Of a stretch of 64,000 nucleotides of DNA, positions 52,586-61,114 are shown piece by piece. The notes under the pieces are model-generated. The model was not told where the DNA came from. It made no database searches and saw only the letters and a list, made by a program, of their open reading frames with translations. Made by a program: the position numbers and the translations under genes. The stretch is from Mycobacterium sp. ELW1 (GTDB lineage Bacteria > Actinomycetota > Actinomycetes > Mycobacteriales > Mycobacteriaceae), in assembly GCF_008329905.1 (NCBI RefSeq), contig NZ_CP032155.1, forward strand, positions 1,488,001 through 1,552,000, read 5' to 3'. How positions within the stretch are numbered: the stretch's first letter is position 1; each line of letters begins with the position of its first letter.

Positions 52586-53764
52586 GTGGACACGAAGGCC
52601 CGGGCGCGGCCAGCCTGGCTGGCCCCGGTGCTGCTGATCGTCAGCGTGACCGCGCGGCTGGGGTGGACCTACCTGGCGCCCAACGGCGCCAACTTCGTCG
52701 ACCTCCACGTCTATCTCGGCGGTGCGGGAGCGCTCGACCACCCCGGCACGCTGTACTCCTACGTCTACGCCGACCAGACCCCAGACTTCCCGCTGCCGTT
52801 CACCTACCCGCCGTTCGCGGCGCTGGTGTTCTATCCGCTGCACCTGCTGCCGTTCGGACTGGTCGCGTTCTGTTGGCAGCTGGGCATCATCGCCGCGCTG
52901 TACGGCGTGGTCCGAGTCAGCCAGCGGCTTCTGGGCACACCCGCCACGGATGGCCGCGCCGTCGCGATGGTGTGGACCGCCGTGGCGATCTGGCTCGAAC
53001 CGCTGCGCAGCAACTTCGACTACGGCCAGATCAACGTGATCCTGGTGCTGGCGGTCCTCTGGGCGGCCTACAGCACCCGCTGGTGGCTATCGGGTCTGCT
53101 GGTCGGACTCGCGGCAGGCATCAAGCTGACACCGGCTGTGACGGGGCTGTACTTCCTGGGCATGCGCCGCTGGGGCGCGGCGGTGTTCTCCGCGGTGGTG
53201 TTCTTCGGCACCGTCGGGCTCTCGGTGGCGGTGATCGGTCAGCAGGCCCGCTTCTACTTCACCGACCTGCTCGGTGACGCGCGGCGGGTCGGCCCGATCG
53301 GAACCTCGTTCAATCAGTCGTGGCGTGGAGCCATCTCCCGCATCCTCGGCCACGACGCCGGCTACGGACCGGCGGTGCTGGTCGCGATCGTGGTGAGCGC
53401 GGTGCTGGCGCTTTTGGCGTGGCGCGCGCTGGACTCGGACCGGCTGGGGTGCCTGGTGGTGGTGCAGCTCTTCGGCCTGCTGATCTCGCCGATCTCGTGG
53501 ACTCATCACTGGGTGTGGTTGGTGCCGCTGATGATCTGGCTCCTGCACGGGCCGTGGCGAAATCGATTGGGCGCCAAGGTGCTCGGCTATAGCTGGCTGG
53601 CACTGACAGTGGTCGGGGTGCCGTGGCTGCTCAGCTTCGCCCAGCCCACGATCTGGCAGATCAGCCGGCCCTGGTACCTGGCGTGGGCGGGGTTGATCTA
53701 CGCCGTGGCGACGCTGGCCACCCTGGCCTGGATCGCGGCTACACCTCGCCGAGAACCTCGTTGA
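52586..53764 (+). CDS. pimE: Polyprenol-phosphate-mannose-dependent alpha-(1,2)-mannosyltransferase PimE
   Basis: The 392-residue GT87 membrane enzyme adds the fifth mannose to PIM4 from polyprenyl-phosphomannose on the outer face of the membrane. It has about ten helices. The catalytic Asp is likely Asp39 in [14 protein letters not shown], the conserved position of mycobacterial PimE. The late loop [15 protein letters not shown] is also typical. Synteny with the Rv1158c-Rv1159-Rv1159A block supports the name. The GTG at 52586 is chosen over an upstream ATG (52532) because of the TACAGT box. The end overlaps the convergent PCD gene by 26 bp. Confidence 0.92.
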   Translation: MDTKARARPAWLAPVLLIVSVTARLGWTYLAPNGANFVDLHVYLGGAGALDHPGTLYSYVYADQTPDFPLPFTYPPFAALVFYPLHLLPFGLVAFCWQLGIIAALYGVVRVSQRLLGTPATDGRAVAMVWTAVAIWLEPLRSNFDYGQINVILVLAVLWAAYSTRWWLSGLLVGLAAGIKLTPAVTGLYFLGMRRWGAAVFSAVVFFGTVGLSVAVIGQQARFYFTDLLGDARRVGPIGTSFNQSWRGAISRILGHDAGYGPAVLVAIVVSAVLALLAWRALDSDRLGCLVVVQLFGLLISPISWTHHWVWLVPLMIWLLHGPWRNRLGAKVLGYSWLALTVVGVPWLLSFAQPTIWQISRPWYLAWAGLIYAVATLATLAWIAATPRREPR

Positions 53765-54026
53765 TATCGGCGGCCATCTGTACATCCTTGTCGGTGATCC
53801 CGCCTTCGGAGTGCGTGACGAGCACGAAAGTAACTGTGCGCCAACGGATGTCAATGTCGGGATGATGGTCTTTACGCTCGGCGTGTTCGGCGACCCGGCG
53901 CACCGCCTCGATCCCGTCCAGGAACGACGGGAACTTCACCGAGCGGCGCAGCGCACCGTCGGCATGCTCCCAGCCGTCGAGCTTCGTGACGGCGGAGTTC
54001 ACTTCTTCATCGGTCAGCACGGTCAT
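53739..54026 (-). CDS. Pterin-4-alpha-carbinolamine dehydratase (Rv1159A homologue)
   Basis: The 95-residue protein has the PCD/DCoH signature [34 protein letters not shown], with the active-site His pair and the later His. It dehydrates 4a-hydroxytetrahydropterin. No aromatic amino acid hydroxylase is in the window, so its partner is unknown, as in other mycobacteria. It is convergent with pimE (26-bp overlap) and divergent from the PGRS-like gene. Confidence 0.92.
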   Translation of the reverse strand: MTVLTDEEVNSAVTKLDGWEHADGALRRSVKFPSFLDGIEAVRRVAEHAERKDHHPDIDIRWRTVTFVLVTHSEGGITDKDVQMAADINEVLGEV

Positions 54027-54200
54027 AACGTTCAGTCTTCTCCGGTCTGAACGCTGACGGAAGGCCGGAAGAAAACAGGGACATCTGTCTCAAATTCGGG
54101 ATTCGTCGCCATAAGTGATGTTAGGTTGCCAAAGTTGCTCGACCTGTCGTCTCAAGAAACGGGACGGGTTCGCATTCGCACGTCAACCTCGGGGGTCTTG

Positions 54201-57200
54201 ATGAATTCCGTTGCGATGTCCACGCTCGCCCGACGGCCCGCGTGGTTGCGGGCACTCCCCGTTGAGTTCGGTGGCTGGCTCGGTGCATCGGCGGTCGCAC
54301 TCGGCATCGGCGCGGCACTGGCCTCCATGCCCGCTACGGCGTCGGCCGATTCGACCGGCTCGGCCGGTACCAAGGGGCCGAGCACATCGAGCAGCTCCAC
54401 CAAATCCACCGGACAGCACCGGCCCAACGTCGGCTCCACGCCCTCGGCCGCGGCGAAGGTATCCATGCCGGCCTCGAAGTCGGCCGCTGCCACCGAGGTC
54501 GTCACCCCCAAGACCACAGCGGCGGCAAAGGCGACGCTGCCCAGAGCGGCCGCGGTGCCGGGCCTGCCGACGCCGGAAACCGTCGTCGCATTCTTCGTCA
54601 GCAACGGGACCGCCGCGCACCCCAATGCCGGGATCATCGCCGGCAACGGCTACTCATGGACGGCTGAGACCTGCACGGGCACCGCTGCGTGCAAGGGCGG
54701 CAACGGCGGGTTCTTCGGTGACGGCGGAGCCGGGTTCAACGGCGGCAACGGCGGAGCGGCGGGCGGATTCGGCAACGGCGGCGCCGGCGGCGCAGGTGTG
54801 GAAGCCGGCAACGGCGGCAACGGCGGTGCCGGTGGTCTCATCATCGGCAACGGCGGCGCGGGTGGTGGTGGCGGCGAGGCGTTCGCGCAGGGCACCAAGG
54901 GCGGCAACGGTGGCGCGGCCGGCATGTTCGGCAACGGCGGCAAGGGCGGCGCGGGCGGTGTCCTCGCCGGCGAAGCCGCGGAGGGCGGTACCGGCGGCCA
55001 GGGTGGCAATGGCGGCAATGGCGGCCTGTACTACGGCAACGGTGGCGCTGCGGGCAAGGGCGGCAACGCGATCCCGATCGGCGCGACAGCCGGCGATGGC
55101 GGCCACGGTGGCAATACCGGGCTGCTGTCGATCTGGGGCACCGGCGGCGCCGGTGGCGCGGGCGGCGCATCCACCAACGGCGGCAAGGGTGGTGACGGCG
55201 GCAGCGGCGGGTTGTTCTCGATCTTCGCCAACGGTGGCGCGGGTGGCGCCGGCGGAACCAGCCCGTACTACGGCGCGACGGGTGACCACGGCGGCGACGG
55301 CGGGCACGGCGGCAGCGGCGGGCTGTGGGCGGGCAACGGCGGCGCGGGTGGTGCCGGCGGTTTCGGCGGCGGTGACGGTGGCAACGGCGGAAGTGTCGGC
55401 ATGTTGTCGGTCTTCGGTCAGGGCGGCAACGGGGGCAACGGTGGCATCGGCCAGACCGGCGTGCCGGGTACCAGCCCGACGATCGGCCCCGTCGACGGCG
55501 GTCCCGGTGGGGACGGCGGACCGGGCGGCAAGGGCGGTCGGGGCGGCAACGGGAGCTTCGTCTTCGGAAGCGGCGGCGACGGCGGCGCCGGCGGTCAGGG
55601 CGGCTGGGGTGGCCAGGGCGGCAACGCGCGCTACCCCGGAACCGTCGCGGTCGGCGACGGCGCACCGGGCGGTAACGGCGGCGACGGCGGCAACGGTGGT
55701 GCCGGCGGAGCATCCGGCGGAGCTGCCGGCGTAGGTCGCTATCTCTTTGTCGTTGCGGCCAACGGCGCCAACGGAATCAGCGGTGCCGGCGGCAACGGCG
55801 GCAACGGCGGCGTCGGCAAATGGGGTGGTTACACAACGGATCCCGATGGCAACGGCGGCCTCGGCGGCTACGGCGGCCGGGGTGGTAACGGCGGCGTCGG
55901 CGGTGCCGGCGCGGCAGGCGGCCGGGGTGGTACCGGTGGCGCAGGCGGACCGGGCGGCAAAGCCGGAATCAACGGCAACGGCGGGGAAGGCGGCGCCGGT
56001 GGTGACGGGGGTACCGGTGGCCAAGGAGGTGCCGGCGGCGGCGACGGCGGCAACGGTGGCTGGGGCGCCGCAGCCGGGTCGGGCGGCGATGGGTTCAACG
56101 GCGGCAAGGGCGGCAACGGCGGCTGGGGCGGTGACGGCGGCCAGGGTGGAGTTGGCGGCGGTGACGGCGGCTCGGGCGGCGGCTGGGCCAGCGGTGGCTA
56201 CGGCGGCTCGGGTCTGCCCGGCGGTAGCGGCGGTGCGGGTGGCATCAACGGTTCGAACGGCAACAATGGCGCACCCGGCCCGGCAGCCACAGCGGCCGCG
56301 GTCAGTGACGACATCACCGCACAGCGCGCGGTTGCTCCGTCGGCCAACGCGACGCCGTCCGCCACTCCGATGCAGACGCTGCAATCGATGTGGAGCGATC
56401 TGTCTCGCCAGCTGACCTACATTTTCTTCAACCGGGCACCCTCGCTCTCGCCCCAGTACTACAACCAGTCCACCGCCGGGACGATCCGAGTGGACGCCAA
56501 CGGGGTAAGCAACAACGGCTATGCCGTGACCTACGGCGTGAGCAAGCAGCCCACGCACGGCACGGTCACGTTCGACAACGCCACCGGCCGCTACGTGTAC
56601 ACGCCCAACTCGGAGCTGGTCACCCCCGGCATCACCGATCGGTTCACGATCAGGGTCGACAACGGAACCGCAGCCGATCTGCCTGGCGCACTTGGCATGG
56701 TGCAGCAGGCGCTGCACACCATCGCCGTCCGGCTGGGCGTGGCCAAACCCGATACCGTCGAACGCGAAATCGTGGTGACGGTCAAGGGCACCGGCTATTA
56801 CGGCACTCGCGCCAACAAGGCATGGTGGGTCAAACAGAGTTACAACAACTGCACGCTCATGGCGACAGCGATGGCGATCGGACAGGTCAGCGGAACCGAG
56901 CCTTCCGAGGACGAGATGGTGTATCTCGCCAAGACGACCGCCAGTGTCGTCTTTCCGGGTCGTCGGATGTACCTCGACGAGGACATCGCCAATGGCGTGG
57001 CGGTCAAGGATGCGGTCCAGCTGATGAACACCAACGCCGATTGGGGCGTCACCGCGACGACCAAGCGATACGGAACCTACGACGAGAACGGCACCAGGAT
57101 CACCGGAGCCACCGCCGCGGATTCTCAGGTGGCCCTGGGTGATCTGGAAGCCGCACTGGCCGCCGGTAACGCGACGATGGTCACCGTCGACGCGAACATC

Positions 57201-57431
57201 ATCTGGAGCACACAGTCGAAATATCAGTCCTCGGGAACGCCGAACTACACCGCTGCCGTCCATGAGGCGGTCGTGATCGCCGTCGACACGGCGAAGGGTG
57301 TCGTGTATTTCAACGACAGCGGACCCGAATACGGCCAGGACATGGCGGTCCCGATCGGCGCCTTCCTCAACGGGTGGCAGAACAATGACTACGAGCTGAC
57401 CATCGTCAAGGCGAAACCCGCCACGACATAA
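54201..57431 (+). CDS. Secreted glycine-rich (PGRS-like) protein with C-terminal C39-like cysteine peptidase
   Basis: The 1076-residue protein starts with a positively charged signal segment (LARRPAWLRALPVEFGGWLG...) and an AXA site near residue 49 (ATASADS). A Ser/Thr/Lys-rich stretch follows. From about residue 163 to 693 it consists of GGNGG/GGAGG-type repeats like the PGRS domain, but the usual PE domain is absent. A linker and a VCBS/Ig-like segment (YAVTYGVSKQPTHGTVTFD...) precede a papain-fold domain. That domain has Gln879 and Cys884 (KQSYNNCTLMA), His1021 (AAVHEAVVIAVD) and Asn/Asp1038-1039 (YFNDSGP), matching the C39 layout. It lies between the PCD gene and mutT2. Confidence 0.88.
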   Translation: MNSVAMSTLARRPAWLRALPVEFGGWLGASAVALGIGAALASMPATASADSTGSAGTKGPSTSSSSTKSTGQHRPNVGSTPSAAAKVSMPASKSAAATEVVTPKTTAAAKATLPRAAAVPGLPTPETVVAFFVSNGTAAHPNAGIIAGNGYSWTAETCTGTAACKGGNGGFFGDGGAGFNGGNGGAAGGFGNGGAGGAGVEAGNGGNGGAGGLIIGNGGAGGGGGEAFAQGTKGGNGGAAGMFGNGGKGGAGGVLAGEAAEGGTGGQGGNGGNGGLYYGNGGAAGKGGNAIPIGATAGDGGHGGNTGLLSIWGTGGAGGAGGASTNGGKGGDGGSGGLFSIFANGGAGGAGGTSPYYGATGDHGGDGGHGGSGGLWAGNGGAGGAGGFGGGDGGNGGSVGMLSVFGQGGNGGNGGIGQTGVPGTSPTIGPVDGGPGGDGGPGGKGGRGGNGSFVFGSGGDGGAGGQGGWGGQGGNARYPGTVAVGDGAPGGNGGDGGNGGAGGASGGAAGVGRYLFVVAANGANGISGAGGNGGNGGVGKWGGYTTDPDGNGGLGGYGGRGGNGGVGGAGAAGGRGGTGGAGGPGGKAGINGNGGEGGAGGDGGTGGQGGAGGGDGGNGGWGAAAGSGGDGFNGGKGGNGGWGGDGGQGGVGGGDGGSGGGWASGGYGGSGLPGGSGGAGGINGSNGNNGAPGPAATAAAVSDDITAQRAVAPSANATPSATPMQTLQSMWSDLSRQLTYIFFNRAPSLSPQYYNQSTAGTIRVDANGVSNNGYAVTYGVSKQPTHGTVTFDNATGRYVYTPNSELVTPGITDRFTIRVDNGTAADLPGALGMVQQALHTIAVRLGVAKPDTVEREIVVTVKGTGYYGTRANKAWWVKQSYNNCTLMATAMAIGQVSGTEPSEDEMVYLAKTTASVVFPGRRMYLDEDIANGVAVKDAVQLMNTNADWGVTATTKRYGTYDENGTRITGATAADSQVALGDLEAALAAGNATMVTVDANIIWSTQSKYQSSGTPNYTAAVHEAVVIAVDTAKGVVYFNDSGPEYGQDMAVPIGAFLNGWQNNDYELTIVKAKPATT

Positions 57432-57434
57432 GCT
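57429..57434 (+). promoter_or_regulatory. -10 box of a leaderless mutT2 promoter
   Basis: TAAGCT overlaps the stop codon of the PGRS-like gene and ends 7 nt before the GTG of mutT2. This spacing fits a leaderless transcript. Confidence 0.45.
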
Positions 57435-57441
57435 CATTGGT

Positions 57442-57828
57442 GTGTCCCAGATCGTCGTCGCCGGAGCGCTGATCTCCGGCGCGTCGCTTCTGGTCGCCCA
57501 GCGGCAACGTCCGCCCGAGCTGGCCGGATTGTGGGAGTTGCCGGGCGGCAAGGTCGCGACCGGAGAGTCCGAAGCCGACGCGCTGGTGCGCGAACTCAGT
57601 GAAGAACTCGGGGTCGACGTCGTCGTTGGGGAACGCCTCGGCGCCGACGTGTCGATCGGTGAGTCGATGATCCTGCGGGCGTACCTCGTCACCCACACCG
57701 GCAGGACCCTGCACCCGCACGACCACCGTGCCCTGCGGTGGGTGAGCGCCGCCGAGCTGGAATCCCTGGACTGGGTGCCCGCCGATCGGGCGTGGCTGCC
57801 GGAGCTTGCGAAACGCCTTGGCAGGTGA
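57442..57828 (+). CDS. mutT2: NUDIX hydrolase MutT2
   Basis: The 128-residue NUDIX protein has the full box GGKVATGESEADALVRELSEELGV with the metal-binding REXXEE at residues near 45-50. It starts IVVAGALISGASLLVAQRQRPPELAGLWELPG, as in MutT2 of mycobacteria, which hydrolyses dCTP/5-methyl-dCTP and oxidised nucleotides. Its position after the PCD gene fits Rv1160. A GTG starts it at 57442. The narGHJI operon, next in M. tuberculosis, is not found; CYP142 follows instead. Confidence 0.92.
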   Translation: MSQIVVAGALISGASLLVAQRQRPPELAGLWELPGGKVATGESEADALVRELSEELGVDVVVGERLGADVSIGESMILRAYLVTHTGRTLHPHDHRALRWVSAAELESLDWVPADRAWLPELAKRLGR

Positions 57829-57839
57829 GCCCGCCGCCC

Positions 57840-57845
57840 TATGAT
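57840..57845 (+). promoter_or_regulatory. -10 box of a leaderless promoter for the CYP142-like gene
   Basis: TATGAT matches the consensus strongly and ends 7 nt before the GTG at 57853. It supports GTG 57853 as the start over an ATG at 57841. Confidence 0.55.
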
Positions 57846-57852
57846 CTGGGGC

Positions 57853-59055
57853 GTGCTCATGGACGTCACAGCCGACGTTGATCTCACCGACGGCCGGTTC
57901 TATGCCAGCGGCGCGGCCCGCGAGGGGTACCGCTGGATGCGTACCCATCAGCCGGTCTTCCGCGACCGCAACGGCTTGGCCGCCGCCGCGACCTATCGCG
58001 CGGTGATCGACGCCGAGCGGCAGCCGGAGTTGTTCTCCAACGCGGGCGGGATCCGCCCGACGACTCCGCCGCTGCCGCACATGATCGACATGGACGATCC
58101 CGCGCATCTGTTGCGGCGCAAGCTGGTCAACGCCGGCTTCACCCGTAAGCGGGTGCGGGACAAAGCGAAATCCATTGATGCGCTGTGCGATACGTTGATC
58201 GACGCGGTATGTGAACGCGGTTCGTGCGACTTCGTCCGCGACCTGGCCGCGCCGCTGCCGATGGCCGTCATCGGCGACATGCTCGGCGTCGCCCCCGAAG
58301 ACCGCGACACCCTGCTGGCATGGTCCGACGACATGGTGGTGGCGCTGAGCTCGGTGGCCACCGAGGAGTCGCTGCTGGCCGCGGCCACCGCATTGGCCGC
58401 CTACAACGAGTTCATGACCGGCTTCGTCGCGCAGCGCCGTCGCGAACCGGCGGACGATCTCGTCAGCGTCCTGATCGCCGCCGACGTCGACGGTGAGCGG
58501 CTCACCGACGAGCAGATCTACGCCGAGACACTGCTGATCCTCATCGGTGGTGACGAGACCACCCGGCACACCCTGTCCGGCGGAACCGCCGAACTGAGCC
58601 GCCACCCCGACCAGTGGCAGGCGGTGCGCGACAACCCGGACCTGTTGCCCGGCGCGGTGGAGGAGATGCTGCGCTGGACCTCGCCGATCAAGAACATGTG
58701 CCGAACTCTGACCGCCGACACCGACTTTCACGGCACGGCGCTGCATCAGGGCGAGAAGATCCTGCTGCTGTTCGAATCGGCCAACTTCGACGAGACAGTC
58801 TTCGGCGATCCCGATACCTTCCGCATCGACCGCACTCCCAACAACCACGTCAGCTTCGGCTTCGGCACCCACTTCTGCCTGGGCAACCAGCTGGCCCGCC
58901 TGGAGCTGACGGCGATGACCCGCCGGGTGCTGGCGCGGCTGCCGGATCTGCGGCTGGTCGACGGCGCGGATCTGCCGCTGCGGCCGGCCAACTTCGTCAG
59001 CGGGCTGGAGGCCATGCCCGTCGAATTCACGCCAACCGCACCGGTTTCACGCTGA
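57853..59055 (+). CDS. cyp142: Cytochrome P450, CYP142 family (steroid/sterol side-chain hydroxylase)
   Basis: The 400-residue P450 is very close to CYP142A1 (from memory of its sequence): QPVFRDRNGLAAAATYRAVIDAE and HLLRRKLVNAGFTRKRV near the N-terminus, the I-helix LILIGGDETTRHTLSGG, the K-helix ExxR in VEEMLRWTSP, and the heme loop SFGFGTHFCLGNQLARLE with the thiolate Cys. CYP142 oxidises the C26/27 methyl of cholesterol and cholest-4-en-3-one. In M. tuberculosis it sits in the cholesterol cluster; here it follows mutT2, next to a frameshifted membrane gene. Redox partners are not nearby. Confidence 0.9.
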   Translation: MLMDVTADVDLTDGRFYASGAAREGYRWMRTHQPVFRDRNGLAAAATYRAVIDAERQPELFSNAGGIRPTTPPLPHMIDMDDPAHLLRRKLVNAGFTRKRVRDKAKSIDALCDTLIDAVCERGSCDFVRDLAAPLPMAVIGDMLGVAPEDRDTLLAWSDDMVVALSSVATEESLLAAATALAAYNEFMTGFVAQRRREPADDLVSVLIAADVDGERLTDEQIYAETLLILIGGDETTRHTLSGGTAELSRHPDQWQAVRDNPDLLPGAVEEMLRWTSPIKNMCRTLTADTDFHGTALHQGEKILLLFESANFDETVFGDPDTFRIDRTPNNHVSFGFGTHFCLGNQLARLELTAMTRRVLARLPDLRLVDGADLPLRPANFVSGLEAMPVEFTPTAPVSR

Positions 59056-59064
59056 GGATTCGGC

Positions 59065-60143
59065 GTGGGTGTGCTCCGGTTCATCTGGCGGCGGGTCCTG
59101 GCGTTCGACCGGATTGGCTCCCGGATTCCGCAGCTCATCCAAATCTGGCTGCTGGAACTGTTTTTCGCGTTGCCGCTGGCGTTCTTCGTCGGTAAGGCCA
59201 TCGACATTCACGGTGCGCTCGGGGTGCCGGGCACGGGGGGGCGATGCCCGGCACCTTCTGGGGGGCGCTCGTCGTCGCCCTGATCGCCGGCTTCTTCTTC
59301 GTGCGCGCACTGGTCACGCCCAGGATCGTCAAGGGTTCGTGGGCGCCGGTGGTGCACGCCGACGTCGGCGACTTCACCGTGTACGCCGCCAACAGCCAAG
59401 CCCGGGTCGACTACGTCTACCTGAGCAGCCACCCGTCGTACGCGCTGCTGCTCCTGCTGACCGCGCCCATTCCGGCGGTGATGGTCGCGGCGACCACCAA
59501 TCAGGGTGACAGCACCTTCTACTGGCGCATCACCGGCATCGTCGGTCTGGCCATTCTCGGCTGCATGGCGCTGGCGCGGGTATTGGCTTGGTACGTCTTC
59601 AGATTCGGACGGCGGCAGCTCGACGATCAGCTGTCGGGTCTGCCGGTGTCGGCGCGCCGGCTCGGCTGGGAGATCGCCTGGAAACCGGTGCTGATGCTGG
59701 TGGTGTTGATGTACGCCATCGTCTGCATCCCGCTGGGCTGGATGTGGATCGCCGAGAAACGCACCATCGCGCGGCTGCCCCAGGTGACCGTGGCCGACGC
59801 CCGGGACCACGTCGGCGACTATCGCCGGGTGCAGGGCACGCCGGCGTCCCCGCCGCAGTACTGGGCGCCTCGCGGTACCGGACGCGGAGGCAACAACTAT
59901 GCCGGGGCCGGGATCCTCGTCGACCTCGACGCCGGAGGGCAGGCGCTGCTGCTGGCGGAATCGATGTCGGTGCCCGACTTCCGCGGCGTCCTGCAGCACA
60001 CCGACGGCGGTCGCCTGAACGCCACCGGGAAAGTGATCGACCAGATCACCGCCGACCAGCGCACGTACTACGGGTTCGACCCGGACGCGTTCGGCGCGGC
60101 ACCGCCGGGCGGCCGCGTCATGCTGCTGCTGTCCTACCCCTAG
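59065..60143 (+). pseudogene. Membrane protein gene interrupted by a frameshift at a G7 tract
   Basis: The frame from GTG 59065 encodes an N-terminal part with one or two helices (MGVLRFIWRRVLAFDRIGSRIP...WLLELFFALPLAFFVGK) and ends at 59283. The C-terminal part, from ATG 59244, is in a different frame. Adding one G to the run at 59235-59241 (G7 to G8) joins the frames smoothly (GVPGTGGAMPGTFWGALVVAL), giving a protein of about 359 residues. Either the gene is frameshifted, the tract varies in vivo, or a base was lost in sequencing. Confidence 0.6.
59244..60143 (+). CDS. Multi-pass membrane protein (C-terminal frame of the frameshifted gene)
   Basis: The 299-residue frame has four predicted helices (GALVVALIAGFFFVRALV, SYALLLLLTAPIPAVMVAA, ITGIVGLAILGCMALARVLAWYV, PVLMLVVLMYAIVCIPLGWMWI). 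An external or cytosolic C-terminal domain of about 110 residues follows (VADARDHVGDYRRVQGTPASPPQYW...GFDPDAFGAAPPGGRVMLLLSYP). No known family is certain. It could be read on its own from the ATG at 59244, where an RBS is lacking, or it may depend on a restored upstream frame. It ends 4 bp into the convergent zinc-ribbon gene. Confidence 0.65.
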   Translation: MPGTFWGALVVALIAGFFFVRALVTPRIVKGSWAPVVHADVGDFTVYAANSQARVDYVYLSSHPSYALLLLLTAPIPAVMVAATTNQGDSTFYWRITGIVGLAILGCMALARVLAWYVFRFGRRQLDDQLSGLPVSARRLGWEIAWKPVLMLVVLMYAIVCIPLGWMWIAEKRTIARLPQVTVADARDHVGDYRRVQGTPASPPQYWAPRGTGRGGNNYAGAGILVDLDAGGQALLLAESMSVPDFRGVLQHTDGGRLNATGKVIDQITADQRTYYGFDPDAFGAAPPGGRVMLLLSYP

Positions 60144-60412
60144 TACTTGAGGGCGTCACCCGCGACCCGCACATCGGCGAACTGTCGCGGGTGATGCGCG
60201 GCGTGCACCGGGTGCATGAGCACGGGGTGGCGGCAGTGCGGGCACGTTTCCGGCTGCCGGCGATCCGACGAGACCGTCAGGTGGCGACAACCCGCGCACC
60301 GGACGACGTATGCCGCGCCGATCCAGTTGAGCAGCCCGAGATAGATGGCCGCGGTGGCGGCTGTGCCGAGCACCACGATGAGGGCAACAGTGAGAACTTC
60401 GTAGACCGTCAT
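60140..60412 (-). CDS. Small membrane protein with C-terminal zinc ribbon (90 aa)
   Basis: The 90-residue protein begins with a transmembrane helix (MTVYEVLTVALIVVLGTAATAAIYLGLLNWIG). A cytosolic zinc-ribbon-like segment follows with two CxxC pairs: CAGC in VRCAGCRHLTV and CPHC in PETCPHCRHPVL. An RBS GGAGG lies 7 bp before the ATG at 60412. A longer frame upstream has no coding character. The function is unknown. It is convergent with the frameshifted gene, overlapping by 4 bp. Confidence 0.8.
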   Translation of the reverse strand: MTVYEVLTVALIVVLGTAATAAIYLGLLNWIGAAYVVRCAGCRHLTVSSDRRQPETCPHCRHPVLMHPVHAAHHPRQFADVRVAGDALKY

Positions 60413-60487
60413 GTCCGAACCTCCTTTGACGGTATGCATTAACGGTAACTCCGCTGAGTTTGCGAATGGTGTGGAAAGCCTGTTGGA

Positions 60488-61114
60488 ATGCCGTGCGTGG
60501 GGACGCTGGCGACTCTTTCGCGGCAATGCTGGCTGTTCGCGGTGGGTTCGGCGTTCTTCGCCGCGGCAACGGTCCCCGGCTTCCCGGCTGTCGCCGGTGC
60601 GGATGCCGCCAACTGGCTCTGCTTCGTCGGCTCCTGGTTCTTCACCGCGGCGGCCTGGATGCAGCTGGTGCTCGCCACGCCGCCGTGGAAGCTCGAATGG
60701 CTCTCGGCGGCAATCCAATTCGCAGGCACTGTGCTGTTCAATATCAGTACCGGCGCCGCGGTGTGGGCACATGCGACCGGGGTGCGCCGGCACTACGTGT
60801 GGGCACCGGACGCGTTGGGGTCGGTCGCCTTCCTGGTGAGCGCGGCGCTCGGGGTGGCGGCGGCCACCATCGCGGTGGGACTCATCGCGTTCGGTTCGCG
60901 CGACTGGCAGGCGGAGTGGATCAACATGATCGGCTCGATCGCGTTCGGCGTCTCCGCCGTGGGAGCATTCGTGCGGCGCACCGGGATCACCGAGGACGAG
61001 CTGGTGGCGAACCTCGGCACCTTCGTCGGGGCGCTGTGTTTTCTCGGTGCGGCCCTGCTGGTCCTCCCTCGTTTTCGCAAAAGGGCACCTGCGCTGCGAG
61101 AATCAGGGCCGTGA
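60488..61114 (+). CDS. Six-helix membrane protein (YrhK-like)
   Basis: The 208-residue protein has about six helices (LFAVGSAFFAAATVPGF, LCFVGSWFFTAAAWMQLVL, IQFAGTVLFNISTGAAVW, GSVAFLVSAALGVAAATIAVG, MIGSIAFGVSAVGAFV, LGTFVGALCFLGAALLVLP). A repeated GS-x-FF/F motif (VGSAFFAAA, VGSWFFTAA) resembles the YrhK domain, but that link is weak. The ATG at 60488 is the likely start. Its stop TGA shares four bases with the typA GTG start, so translation of typA is probably coupled to it. Confidence 0.82.
   Translation: MPCVGTLATLSRQCWLFAVGSAFFAAATVPGFPAVAGADAANWLCFVGSWFFTAAAWMQLVLATPPWKLEWLSAAIQFAGTVLFNISTGAAVWAHATGVRRHYVWAPDALGSVAFLVSAALGVAAATIAVGLIAFGSRDWQAEWINMIGSIAFGVSAVGAFVRRTGITEDELVANLGTFVGALCFLGAALLVLPRFRKRAPALRESGP

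Noticed and set aside
54690..56280. Repeated GGCGGCAACGG units resembling a CRISPR or tandem repeat array
   Set aside because: The repeats are irregular in length, have no constant spacer and stay in the coding frame of GGNGG residues; they are PGRS-like protein repeats.
54654..57887. Very long minus-strand open frame opposite the PGRS-like gene
   Set aside because: It is the mirror of GGC-rich repeats in a high-GC gene; the plus-strand frame has a signal segment and a folded C-terminal domain, while the minus frame is low-complexity Ala/Thr without motifs.
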